From NCBI GenBank assembly GCA_013284265.1, contig JABTBR010000002.1, positions 186,001 to 250,000 of the forward strand: a stretch of DNA of 64,000 bases, in the 5' to 3' direction. Source of the DNA: Oxalobacteraceae bacterium. Its GTDB lineage: Bacteria > Pseudomonadota > Gammaproteobacteria > Burkholderiales > Burkholderiaceae_D. The notes under the pieces are model-generated. The model ran no database searches and was not told where the DNA came from. It saw nothing but the letters and a program-made list of their open reading frames with translations. The position numbers and the translations under genes were made by a program. Of this stretch, positions 28,939-35,632 are shown piece by piece (positions within the stretch are counted from its first letter, which is position 1; each line of letters starts with the position of its first letter).

Positions 28939-29478
28939 AGGAAGTCTGATTTTTCTATTGGGGCAAATACATTGGTCGGCCCACAACTCGAATCTCCAGT
29001 GCAACGATTGCTATATGGAGGGCGGGCTGGTGAAGGACTACCTGGCGCATCGGGCACCCCAATCGCCGGTCGACCAACGATTGCTGAGATCGAAAACCTA
29101 ACGGCAAAACATGACGTTGAATTTGCTGTCACATACAAGATGGGGCCAGGAAGAAATGGTGGTGGTGGCCAATACTATTTGCATTCGGGTGAAGGCGGAA
29201 GTGTAAGTTTCCCATTGGAAGCAGATCGAATGCTTATCAATCATAGCCATCCTGGAATTAACGGAGCTGGCGGCGCTCGTTATGCTAGCGATGCTGATAT
29301 GGCGGTTATGGAGTACTTGCAGAGTATTGGATCTCCGCAAAGAAGTTCATTAATTATTCCCGTTGATAGGAACGTGACGGTAAGGTTTGGCTTGGGACGT
29401 GACCTAAGTAACGGGAACGGGTTACTGTACTCCGATCCAACAAAGAGCATCTGGATTCCAAAAAAGCCGGGCCAATAA
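28939..29478 (+). pseudogene. Displaced toxin tip with JAB/JAMM metallopeptidase motif (no start codon)
   Basis: An open frame from 28939, just after an in-frame TAG at 28936, encodes about 179 residues with no ATG before the domain; TTG at 28972 is the first usable alternative. It starts SIGANTLVGPQLESPVQR and later has LYGGRAGEGLPG, which looks like a piece of a longer toxin. The domain carries HSHPG followed 10 residues later by SDAD, the JAMM zinc pattern HxHPx(n)SxxD, so it resembles the JAB-type toxins of polymorphic systems. It is best explained as a former tip pushed downstream when the present tip was acquired. It ends at TAA with its own immunity gene behind it. Expression is doubtful. 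Confidence 0.7.
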
Positions 29479-29545
29479 TGGCACTTGAATTCAATATGAG
29501 AAGTTATGAAAAATCGCGACAAATTGTGCTTTACAGGAGACCTTC

Positions 29546-29974
29546 ATGAATAAACCTGAAATTGATAATTATTCCTATCTTTGGAATGGGTCGGCGCCAG
29601 AGTGGCATTTGAGGCCGTTGCCGCGACAAATTGAAGCGGTAATGTTTTTTGAAAATGGTGTCACTGGAAAAGATGTCTTAACCCTAAAAAATATTTCGTC
29701 AGAGTACGCGAAAGTGCCGACTGCCGAATTGCTATCGAAATTGAAGGGCACGACATCCGTCAGTTTAGGTACGATAAGTGCCGATGCAGCCGTTGGTCTT
29801 GAGAATAAATGCAAGGCGTCTGGAGTGAAATTGCGCCTAATTGAAAAAGAGGCAAGGTATGTTATTGTTAATGGCGTGAAGAACAGCATCCTTGCAATCG
29901 AGGATAATGATATCTACCGTGAGGTCAAAGAGCGAATGTTGACGGCAGGTGTCCCAATTCTGTCAATAGAGTAA
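29546..29974 (+). CDS. Predicted immunity protein of the displaced JAB-type tip
   Basis: 142 residues, MNKPEIDNYSYLWNGS onward, AT-rich, no signal peptide or membrane segment. AGGAG sits 6 bases before the ATG, so it is likely still translated although its partner lacks a start. The middle contains ISADAAVGLENKCKASG and VIVNGVKNSILAIED; I do not recognise the family. Position immediately after the JAB-type tip is the only basis for the immunity call. Keeping orphan immunity genes would protect against siblings that still carry that tip (inference). Confidence 0.6.
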   Translation: MNKPEIDNYSYLWNGSAPEWHLRPLPRQIEAVMFFENGVTGKDVLTLKNISSEYAKVPTAELLSKLKGTTSVSLGTISADAAVGLENKCKASGVKLRLIEKEARYVIVNGVKNSILAIEDNDIYREVKERMLTAGVPILSIE

Positions 29975-30126
29975 ATGGGGCAAATAGCGTCGAGGTTATT
30001 GGCGCCGCCAATGGGCTTGGCCGGGTCAATTTGATCAACCCGGCCGGTCGAACGGATAACTGTACGGCGTGCGTCAGTGTCAACATTTCCGCCCTGGGAA
30101 AAATCAATGGACGAGCTAGGCTTTGA
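29974..30126 (+). pseudogene. Remnant of a displaced papain-like toxin tip
   Basis: A 50-codon open frame that begins directly at the stop of the previous immunity gene. It starts NGANSVEVIGAANGLG, matching NGASSVE at the current tip (18 of 21 bases identical between 27875 and 29974). It continues LINPAGRTDNCTACVSVNIS and stops at TGA 30124. NPxGRTDNCxxCV is reminiscent of the entry segment of papain-like (Tox-PL) polymorphic toxins, where the NC-x-x-C region holds the catalytic Cys. The rest of such a domain is gone, so this is a fragment. The 54 bases after it lead into the third immunity-like gene. Confidence 0.6.
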
Positions 30127-30180
30127 TACCATATTTGATTCATCTTCGGAAATGATAATCTCCAACAAAAGACTGAACCA

Positions 30181-30597
30181 ATGATCGACATATTTCAACC
30201 ATTAAGTTATAAAATACCTCAACCAGCGCCAGATGAAATTTCAATAATTTTAAATTCATCCATTCAAGAATATATTATTGATGAAATTTCCTGTTCGCAA
30301 TACATCGACATTGCAGAAGGCTTTTTTAGGTTCAAGAAAATAAATAAAAGCACCGAGCACAACGATCATACTTTTCAGAAAATTTCAACAATTTATGAAA
30401 TTGTAAAAAATTTCAATCCTGACGATATAATTATTAGGGTCGACTATTTATTAAATTCCGGATTAAAGGTTGGAATTTATATAAAAAAAGATTCAGGATT
30501 GGTGATCGGCAGTATACGAGGGTACCGTACTGACAGGATAACTAAACAAGAATACCAAAAATTATGGTACGGGACTTCTGAAGGACCAACATCGTAA
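30181..30597 (+). CDS. Predicted orphan immunity protein (third in the array)
   Basis: 138 residues, very AT-rich, starting MIDIFQPLSYKIPQPAPDEI. No signal peptide; the second half has DDIIIRVDYLLNSGLKVGIY and IGSIRGYRTDR. I do not recognise the family. It follows the papain-like remnant, in the place an immunity gene would hold, and its composition matches the two genes before it. The upstream AAAAGA is a weak ribosome binding site. It ends 34 bases from the convergent response regulator gene. Confidence 0.55.
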   Translation: MIDIFQPLSYKIPQPAPDEISIILNSSIQEYIIDEISCSQYIDIAEGFFRFKKINKSTEHNDHTFQKISTIYEIVKNFNPDDIIIRVDYLLNSGLKVGIYIKKDSGLVIGSIRGYRTDRITKQEYQKLWYGTSEGPTS

Positions 30598-30630
30598 TCG
30601 AGGAGAAACACGGTATCGATTAGCTGTGCT

Positions 30631-31239
30631 TTATTCCTCATCAAGCATACTGATACGCACCAGATCCGCCACATTATCGACCCCCAGCTTGCTCATCAAC
30701 CGCGCCTTGTGCACCTCCACCGTGCGCACGCTGATGCCCAGCGCAGGGCCGATCTCGCGGTTATGCCGTCCCTGCACCACCAGCCGCATCACCTCGCGCT
30801 CGCGCGGCGTCAGCTCGCGCAGCAGGCCGGCGCTGCGGGCGCGCTTCTGCAAATCGCCGCGCTGCTGATGCTCGCGCGCGAAGGCTTCATCGATCGCCGC
30901 GATCAGCTTGACGTCGTCCAGCGGCTTCTCCAGAAAATCGCTGGCATTGGCCTTGAACGCGGCCCGCGCCAGGCTGACGTCGGCGTGGCCGCTGACGATG
31001 ATCACCGGGATCAAACACCCCAGCGCGGTCAGCTTGGCCTGCAAGGCCAGCCCGTCGATGCCGGACATGCGGATATCGATCAGCAGACAGCCAGCCCAGT
31101 CGCGCTGCCAGGTCTTTAAAAAATCCTCGCCGCTGGCGAACATCGCGGTACGGTAGCCGCGCACGCCCAGCAACAGGCCCAGCGCATCACGCACCGAAGG
31201 GTCGTCATCGACGATAAACACGGTCAGATTCGATTGCAA
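30631..31239 (-). CDS. FixJ/LuxR-family response regulator
   Basis: 202 residues. The receiver domain has VDDDPS near the N-terminus, the phosphoacceptor Asp in LIDIRMSGIDGL, and the Lys in FLEKPLDD. The output is a LuxR-type HTH: LTPREREVMRLVVQGRHN with recognition helix ISVRTVEVHKARLMSKL. The FixJ/TtrR/NodW class pairs with membrane or PAS histidine kinases; here the kinase gene ends one base before this one starts, so they form one operon. It likely activates a small set of promoters, not identifiable here. The convergent AT-rich toxin array lies just downstream. Confidence 0.93.
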   Translation of the reverse strand: MQSNLTVFIVDDDPSVRDALGLLLGVRGYRTAMFASGEDFLKTWQRDWAGCLLIDIRMSGIDGLALQAKLTALGCLIPVIIVSGHADVSLARAAFKANASDFLEKPLDDVKLIAAIDEAFAREHQQRGDLQKRARSAGLLRELTPREREVMRLVVQGRHNREIGPALGISVRTVEVHKARLMSKLGVDNVADLVRISMLDEE

Positions 31240-31240
31240 T

Positions 31241-32809
31241 TTACTCTCCAGTTTCCATCAAGGGCAGCACCAGGCGGAACACGCCATGGCTGCCCACCTC
31301 GGCCCACAGCTTGCCGCCGTGGGCTTCGGCGATCGCGCGGCTGAGCACCAGTCCCAGGCCCAGCCCGCTCGCCTTGGTCGATACAAAGGCTTCGAACAGG
31401 CGCATGGCCGTCTCCTCCGAGACACCCTTGCCGCTATCCTCCACCGTCAAGCGCAGACGCGCGCCGCCGATCGCCTGCACCAGCACGCGGATGCTGCGCT
31501 GGCCGGCAGGCTGCTCCAGCACCGCGTCGAAGGCATTGCCCAGCAGGTTGCGCAGCACCAGTTCCAGCTGCAGACGGTCGGCCTGCAGCGTCAGCGGCGC
31601 GACCGGCTCCACGATCAGCTCGACCCCGTGCTGCTGGCACTGGGCCTGGAACTGCTGGCCGATCACGGCCACCAGGCTGCCCATCTCGACCGCCTCAAAC
31701 TGCAGCGCGCCGGTGCGGAAGAAATCGCGCAGGCGCCGCACCACTTCAGCCGCGCGGCCCGATTCGGCGATCATGCGCGCGATCGCGTCGCGCAGGCGCT
31801 CGCCCGTCTCGCCCTGCTCCAGCAGGTACTGGCAAGCCTTGCCATAGGCCGACAGCGCCGTCATCGGCTGGTTCAGCTCATGCGCCAGCGCGGCCGCCAT
31901 TTCCCCGGCCGCGGCCAGGCGCAGGCTTTGTTTCAGTTCATTGGCCGCCTTGCGCTGCTCGTCGACGACGATGCCGATGAAGAAGCCCACTAGCGCCAGC
32001 ATGGCGTCGAGCACCTGCAGTTCATACACTTCGATGGCCACCGCGTGGGTCCACTTGACCAGGCCGATGATCCCGGTCTGCAGCACGAACACCATCAGCG
32101 CGGTGCCATACAGGCCCTGGCGCGAGGCGGCCCAGATCACCGGCAGGAACAGGAAATAGAAATGCTTGAACTCCGAACGCGCGATCGAGCCGAACACCAG
32201 CGCCAGCACGACGATGGCCAGCGCCAGATAGCCCAGGGTCTCGCCGCGCCACACGGTCTGGCGCAGGCGCGCCCGCCCGCCGGGACTGGCCAGCATCCAT
32301 AGCAGCGGCATCGACACCACCACCCCGACCAGATCGCCGGTGCCAAAGCGCAGCAGCGCCAGGCTGGCCTGGCCGGGCGGAATCAGGCCGGCGCAGGCCA
32401 GCAGGCCCACATAGGCCAGGCCGTTCATCAAGGTGCCGACCACCACGATCACGGTCCAGCGCACCAGCCGGGTGCGATTGTTAAAGATATCGCCGCTGGA
32501 AAAACTGCGCCGCAGTGCCGCACCGATCAGGCCATAGCCGGCCGTCAGCGACAGCGCGCCCAGCACCGTCAACAGCGGCCCGGCCGGCATGCCGCGCACC
32601 AGCACCTCGCCGGCCAGCAGCGCGCCAAACCACGGCAGCGCGGCGCGCCGCCCATAGCGCAGCCAGAACACCAGCCCCAGCGCCGGATCAGGATTCCAGG
32701 GGGTGATGTTCAGACCATACAGCGGGTCGATATAGGTAGCCCAGTCGAGCAGCAGATACAGCGCGACGAAGGCGCAGTAGTGCAGAAAGCGGGAACGGGC
32801 AGCGGACAT
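31241..32809 (-). CDS. Sensor histidine kinase with MASE1-type membrane domain
   Basis: 522 residues. The first about 280 form an integral membrane region of 8 or so helices, starting HYCAFVALYLLLDWATYI and including LNITPWNPDPALGLVFWLRY, the MASE1 signature. Then come a HisKA domain with phosphoacceptor His in AHELNQPMTAL and a HATPase domain with N box RNLLGNAFDAV, G1 DSGKGV and G2 GLGLGLVLSRAI. It should autophosphorylate and signal to the regulator encoded 1 base downstream. The sensed ligand is unknown. The 244 bases upstream (32810-33053), shared with the divergent DUF535 gene, hold no motif I can name beyond general promoter-like AT-rich patches. Confidence 0.92.
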   Translation of the reverse strand: MSAARSRFLHYCAFVALYLLLDWATYIDPLYGLNITPWNPDPALGLVFWLRYGRRAALPWFGALLAGEVLVRGMPAGPLLTVLGALSLTAGYGLIGAALRRSFSSGDIFNNRTRLVRWTVIVVVGTLMNGLAYVGLLACAGLIPPGQASLALLRFGTGDLVGVVVSMPLLWMLASPGGRARLRQTVWRGETLGYLALAIVVLALVFGSIARSEFKHFYFLFLPVIWAASRQGLYGTALMVFVLQTGIIGLVKWTHAVAIEVYELQVLDAMLALVGFFIGIVVDEQRKAANELKQSLRLAAAGEMAAALAHELNQPMTALSAYGKACQYLLEQGETGERLRDAIARMIAESGRAAEVVRRLRDFFRTGALQFEAVEMGSLVAVIGQQFQAQCQQHGVELIVEPVAPLTLQADRLQLELVLRNLLGNAFDAVLEQPAGQRSIRVLVQAIGGARLRLTVEDSGKGVSEETAMRLFEAFVSTKASGLGLGLVLSRAIAEAHGGKLWAEVGSHGVFRLVLPLMETGE

Positions 32810-33053
32810 ATAAGAGGTTTTGTATCGTTATGTTTCATTATGCCCGCCAGAATGCTCTGGCGCATCACTGATTACCCCTAAGTGTTTTACGTACAAGGCG
32901 ATGGGATGGTGCGGCTTTAGCCCTTGCTTGCGGCATTTTTTGCCGGAAATGGCGGTTACGGGAAAGCCGTAAGCCAATCCGCGAATTTACAGTACGTTAC
33001 ATGACCGTTACCATGCCGCCTGTTATTTAAAATTCCATAAGTGCACATAAACG

Positions 33054-34043
33054 ATGCCGCAGTTAATCACCTTACGCTCCGGCCTGGCCGGCAATGCTGG
33101 CGGCTTGTCGCGCGTGCGCGAATCGCTCAAGCTGTCGCTGCGCGCCTTCGCCAACCGGCGCGCCACCTTCGGCTGGCTGCAGCTGCTCAATTCGCATCCC
33201 CTGTTCCATGATCTGGTGCGCTCGAATCCGCGCCTGGTCTACAAGATCTACCGCCCATACCTGAGCAATACCTTCAACTGTGCCCAGCGCCTGGCGCTGC
33301 TGCAGCAGCATTACCGCTTCATCTTCCAGCATGGCCTGGGGCCGCTGGTGGTGCGCGCCGCGCGCGCGCCGGTGGTTCTGGCGCAGGCCGAAACCAAGTC
33401 CGGCGCCAGCTACCACGTGCAACTGCGCGCGGTCGAGCCGCTCGAACGCGAGGGCGAGCTGGTGCTGCAACTGATGCACGGCGAGCAGCTGGTGTATTCG
33501 GCGGCCTTCTCCTTCTTCCAGCAGGATGGCCGAATGGCGCTGGGCATCGGCTGCATGCAGGGTCCGCAGGGCGACGCCGGCCTGGACCTGATCCGCGAGG
33601 CGACCCGCGAGCTGCATGGCCTGCGCCCGAAGAATTTGATGTTGCGCCTGCTGCGCCAGCTCGGCTACAGCTATGGCTGCGAGCAGTTGCGCCTGGTGGG
33701 CAATGGCAACCGCGCGGTGCGCACGGCGGCCCGCAAGGGCCGGGTATTCGCCGATTACGACGCGCTGTGGCAGGAACTGGACGCCCAGCCGCGCGCCGAT
33801 GGCGACTTCCAGCTGCGCTGCGAAGCTTTGCAGGCGCCGGTGATGGCCGACATCGTGTCGAAAAAACGCTCGGAGGCGCGCAAGCGTCACGAGATGCTCG
33901 AAGCCCTGTGCACGGCAGTGTATGCGGGGATGCAGGCGCCGCGCATGGCCGTGGTGGCCAGCGCGCCGGCGGCGCATGATTTTTCGGACAGCGCAGCAGT
34001 GCGCGCCATGCTGCCGGCCGAGTTCAGCGACGCAGTGGCCTGA
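33054..34043 (+). CDS. DUF535 (VirK/YbjX) family protein
   Basis: 329 residues matching the VirK/YbjX family layout: FHDLVRSNPRLVYKIYRPYL in the N-terminal third, HYRFIFQHGLGPL, and the hallmark GIGCMQGPQGDAGLDLIREAT followed by LHGLRPKNLMLRLLRQLG. Family members in enterobacteria are linked to envelope integrity and resistance to antimicrobial peptides, but no biochemical activity is established. No signal peptide or membrane helix is evident. No clear Shine-Dalgarno precedes the ATG at 33054; the upstream 40 bases are AT-rich, so a very short leader is possible. A palindromic repeat follows 6 bases after the stop. Confidence 0.88.
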   Translation: MPQLITLRSGLAGNAGGLSRVRESLKLSLRAFANRRATFGWLQLLNSHPLFHDLVRSNPRLVYKIYRPYLSNTFNCAQRLALLQQHYRFIFQHGLGPLVVRAARAPVVLAQAETKSGASYHVQLRAVEPLEREGELVLQLMHGEQLVYSAAFSFFQQDGRMALGIGCMQGPQGDAGLDLIREATRELHGLRPKNLMLRLLRQLGYSYGCEQLRLVGNGNRAVRTAARKGRVFADYDALWQELDAQPRADGDFQLRCEALQAPVMADIVSKKRSEARKRHEMLEALCTAVYAGMQAPRMAVVASAPAAHDFSDSAAVRAMLPAEFSDAVA

Positions 34044-34049
34044 GCTTAA

Positions 34050-34112
34050 AACCCAAGGCGTAACCCCGGGGTACGACCCGACGGGTCGTACCCCAGCTCT
34101 TTGCCTTGGGTT
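34050..34112. repeat. Dispersed palindromic intergenic repeat, copy 3 (short)
   Basis: Core 34050-34112 runs from AACCCAAGGC to GCCTTGGGTT, a one-base variant of the ends in copies 1 and 2 changed symmetrically in both arms (CAC to CAA, GTG to TTG). That compensating change supports selection for pairing. The inside reads GTAACCCCGGGGTACGACC, a second inverted repeat ACGACCC/GGGTCGT, and AGCTCTTT, the order of copy 2 with the centre shortened. The right flank CGCCGCCGGCCGGCCGATAA also matches copy 2. It directly follows the DUF535 stop and may serve as its terminator. Confidence 0.75.
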
Positions 34113-34277
34113 CAGGCAGACGCCGCCGGCCGGCCGATAAGCATTCCCCCTAACTTGCAATGCCACCGCGGCGCCCCACTACGCAAGCCGCAAATCCGGT
34201 ACCATAGAAGCGTTATCCGTTTTCTCTCGCCGGCCCCGGCCGCCAGTCTGTCTCATCCGATTGTAAGGAGCAACGTC

Positions 34278-34514
34278 ATGCGCGTGGATATCTATCGCCG
34301 AACCGAGCCGAAGGGCCTGTTTTCCTACCTCGCCGTCCCCGAAGGAAAACGCATCCCCGAAGAAGCCATCAATACCGACTGGCAGCCCGAAGCCCAGCGG
34401 GTGGAAGTCGACGAAGCAGCAGATGCCCTGCCCCTCTACCCCATCGAATCACCACTGGCCCAGATAGTCGCCAAAGGCTACGCCATCACGGCACTGAAGG
34501 ATCAAGCCGACTGA
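34278..34514 (+). CDS. Small conserved-type protein of unknown function (DUF6139-like)
   Basis: 78 residues: MRVDIYRRTEPKGLFSYLAV, then PEGKRIPEEAINTDWQ and an acidic stretch ending IVAKGYAITALKDQAD. AAGGAG ends 7 bases before the ATG at 34278, a strong site, which fixes the start. The longer open frame upstream is not needed. I recall this small family (DUF6139) from Oxalobacteraceae and Burkholderiales; no function is known. The compact sequence without signal peptide or TM helix suggests a cytoplasmic protein. Its last 13 bases overlap the convergent glycosyltransferase gene. Confidence 0.8.
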   Translation: MRVDIYRRTEPKGLFSYLAVPEGKRIPEEAINTDWQPEAQRVEVDEAADALPLYPIESPLAQIVAKGYAITALKDQAD

Positions 34515-35632
34515 GGCTGTTCCAGGTAGCGCGTACGCAGGCTGCGCGCCTGCTGCGCCACTTCCGCCACACTGAAACCGGCGATGCTGAAGGGATTATT
34601 CGACAGCACGCAGGCCCCCAGCCGCGAGCGCGGCCCCCACTGCACCGCCTTGATGCCATTGTTCTGATAAATGCCGATGACGGCCGTGTCGTAGGCCGAG
34701 GCGATATGGATCAAGGCCGTATCCGGGCTGATCACCAGATCGGCGCGCTGGCACAGGCGCAGCAGCTTGGGCAAATCACCTTCGCAATTGAGCACCTGCA
34801 CCGTTACCTTCGCGCCCGCGTGATCGGACACGGCGCCACGATCGGCCACGCTGCCTTGCGCAGCAACAGTCCGCATAGCGCCATCCTGGGCGGCGCCATC
34901 CGGCGCGACACCCTCCTGAGCGGCACCATCCTGCGCGGCACTCTCCAGCTGCGCGCCCGCCACCGACTGCGCGACCTGCTGCGCCACCGCCAGGGTAGCG
35001 GCGGTGCACACCAGCGCCAGCGCGGCCTGCGGCGCCACCGCGTGCAAGGCCCGCAGCATCTGCTGCGCATCGTCCGGCGCGATGGTGCGTTCGGCATCGG
35101 CCGCAAACAGATTCACCACGATCACTTCGCGCCCCGCCGGCAGCAGCGCATCGATGTCCGCGCTGTGGGCCGGCATGCCGATGTCATAGCCCAGCTGCAC
35201 TGGCACCGGCACGCCCAGCTGCGCCAGCACCGCGCCGCAAGCGTCGATCTTGTGATGCAGCGGGCCGCGGTTGAAGTCGCGCAGATCGATCACCTGCCCC
35301 GCCCCCGCGAGCCACAGCAGCAGTTTGTTCTTTTCCTTGCGCAGCGGCTGCCAGGTGACGATGGCGTCGTACTGCTCGCGCCGTAGCGCGCGCCCGGCGC
35401 GCACCGTCTCTATCCATCCCGGCCGCTGCAAAGGCCAGCAGCGCGCGATGCGCGCATCGGCCTGCCAGAACGGCGCGGTCACGCCCGCCACGGTGGCGTG
35501 GATGACGCAGTCGGGCGCGGCCCGGTGCAGCGCGGCCACGAAGGCGGTATTGACGATCGCGTCGCCCAGCTTGCCGTCCTGCGACAGGAACAGCACCTTG
35601 CGCGGCAGCGTCGCGCGCGGCTTAATACTCAA
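34502..35632 (-). CDS. Family 9 glycosyltransferase (heptosyltransferase-like)
   Basis: 376 residues from a TTG at 35632, chosen because GAGGTGG lies 3 bases before it and because RKVLFLSQDGKLGDAIVNTAF then falls close to the N-terminus, as in WaaC/WaaF relatives. The start is inside the last codons of dnaE (11-base overlap). The C-terminal ADP-heptose-binding motif is present as LVISPDTALIHIASAYDT. It probably adds a heptose-type sugar to LPS or another glycan. Oddity: about 40 residues near 230-275 are a low-complexity insertion of repeated AAQDG/APDG units between the two Rossmann-like halves. The insertion is coded by imperfect short tandem repeats around 34860-34965. Confidence 0.82.
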   Translation of the reverse strand: MSIKPRATLPRKVLFLSQDGKLGDAIVNTAFVAALHRAAPDCVIHATVAGVTAPFWQADARIARCWPLQRPGWIETVRAGRALRREQYDAIVTWQPLRKEKNKLLLWLAGAGQVIDLRDFNRGPLHHKIDACGAVLAQLGVPVPVQLGYDIGMPAHSADIDALLPAGREVIVVNLFAADAERTIAPDDAQQMLRALHAVAPQAALALVCTAATLAVAQQVAQSVAGAQLESAAQDGAAQEGVAPDGAAQDGAMRTVAAQGSVADRGAVSDHAGAKVTVQVLNCEGDLPKLLRLCQRADLVISPDTALIHIASAYDTAVIGIYQNNGIKAVQWGPRSRLGACVLSNNPFSIAGFSVAEVAQQARSLRTRYLEQPQSA

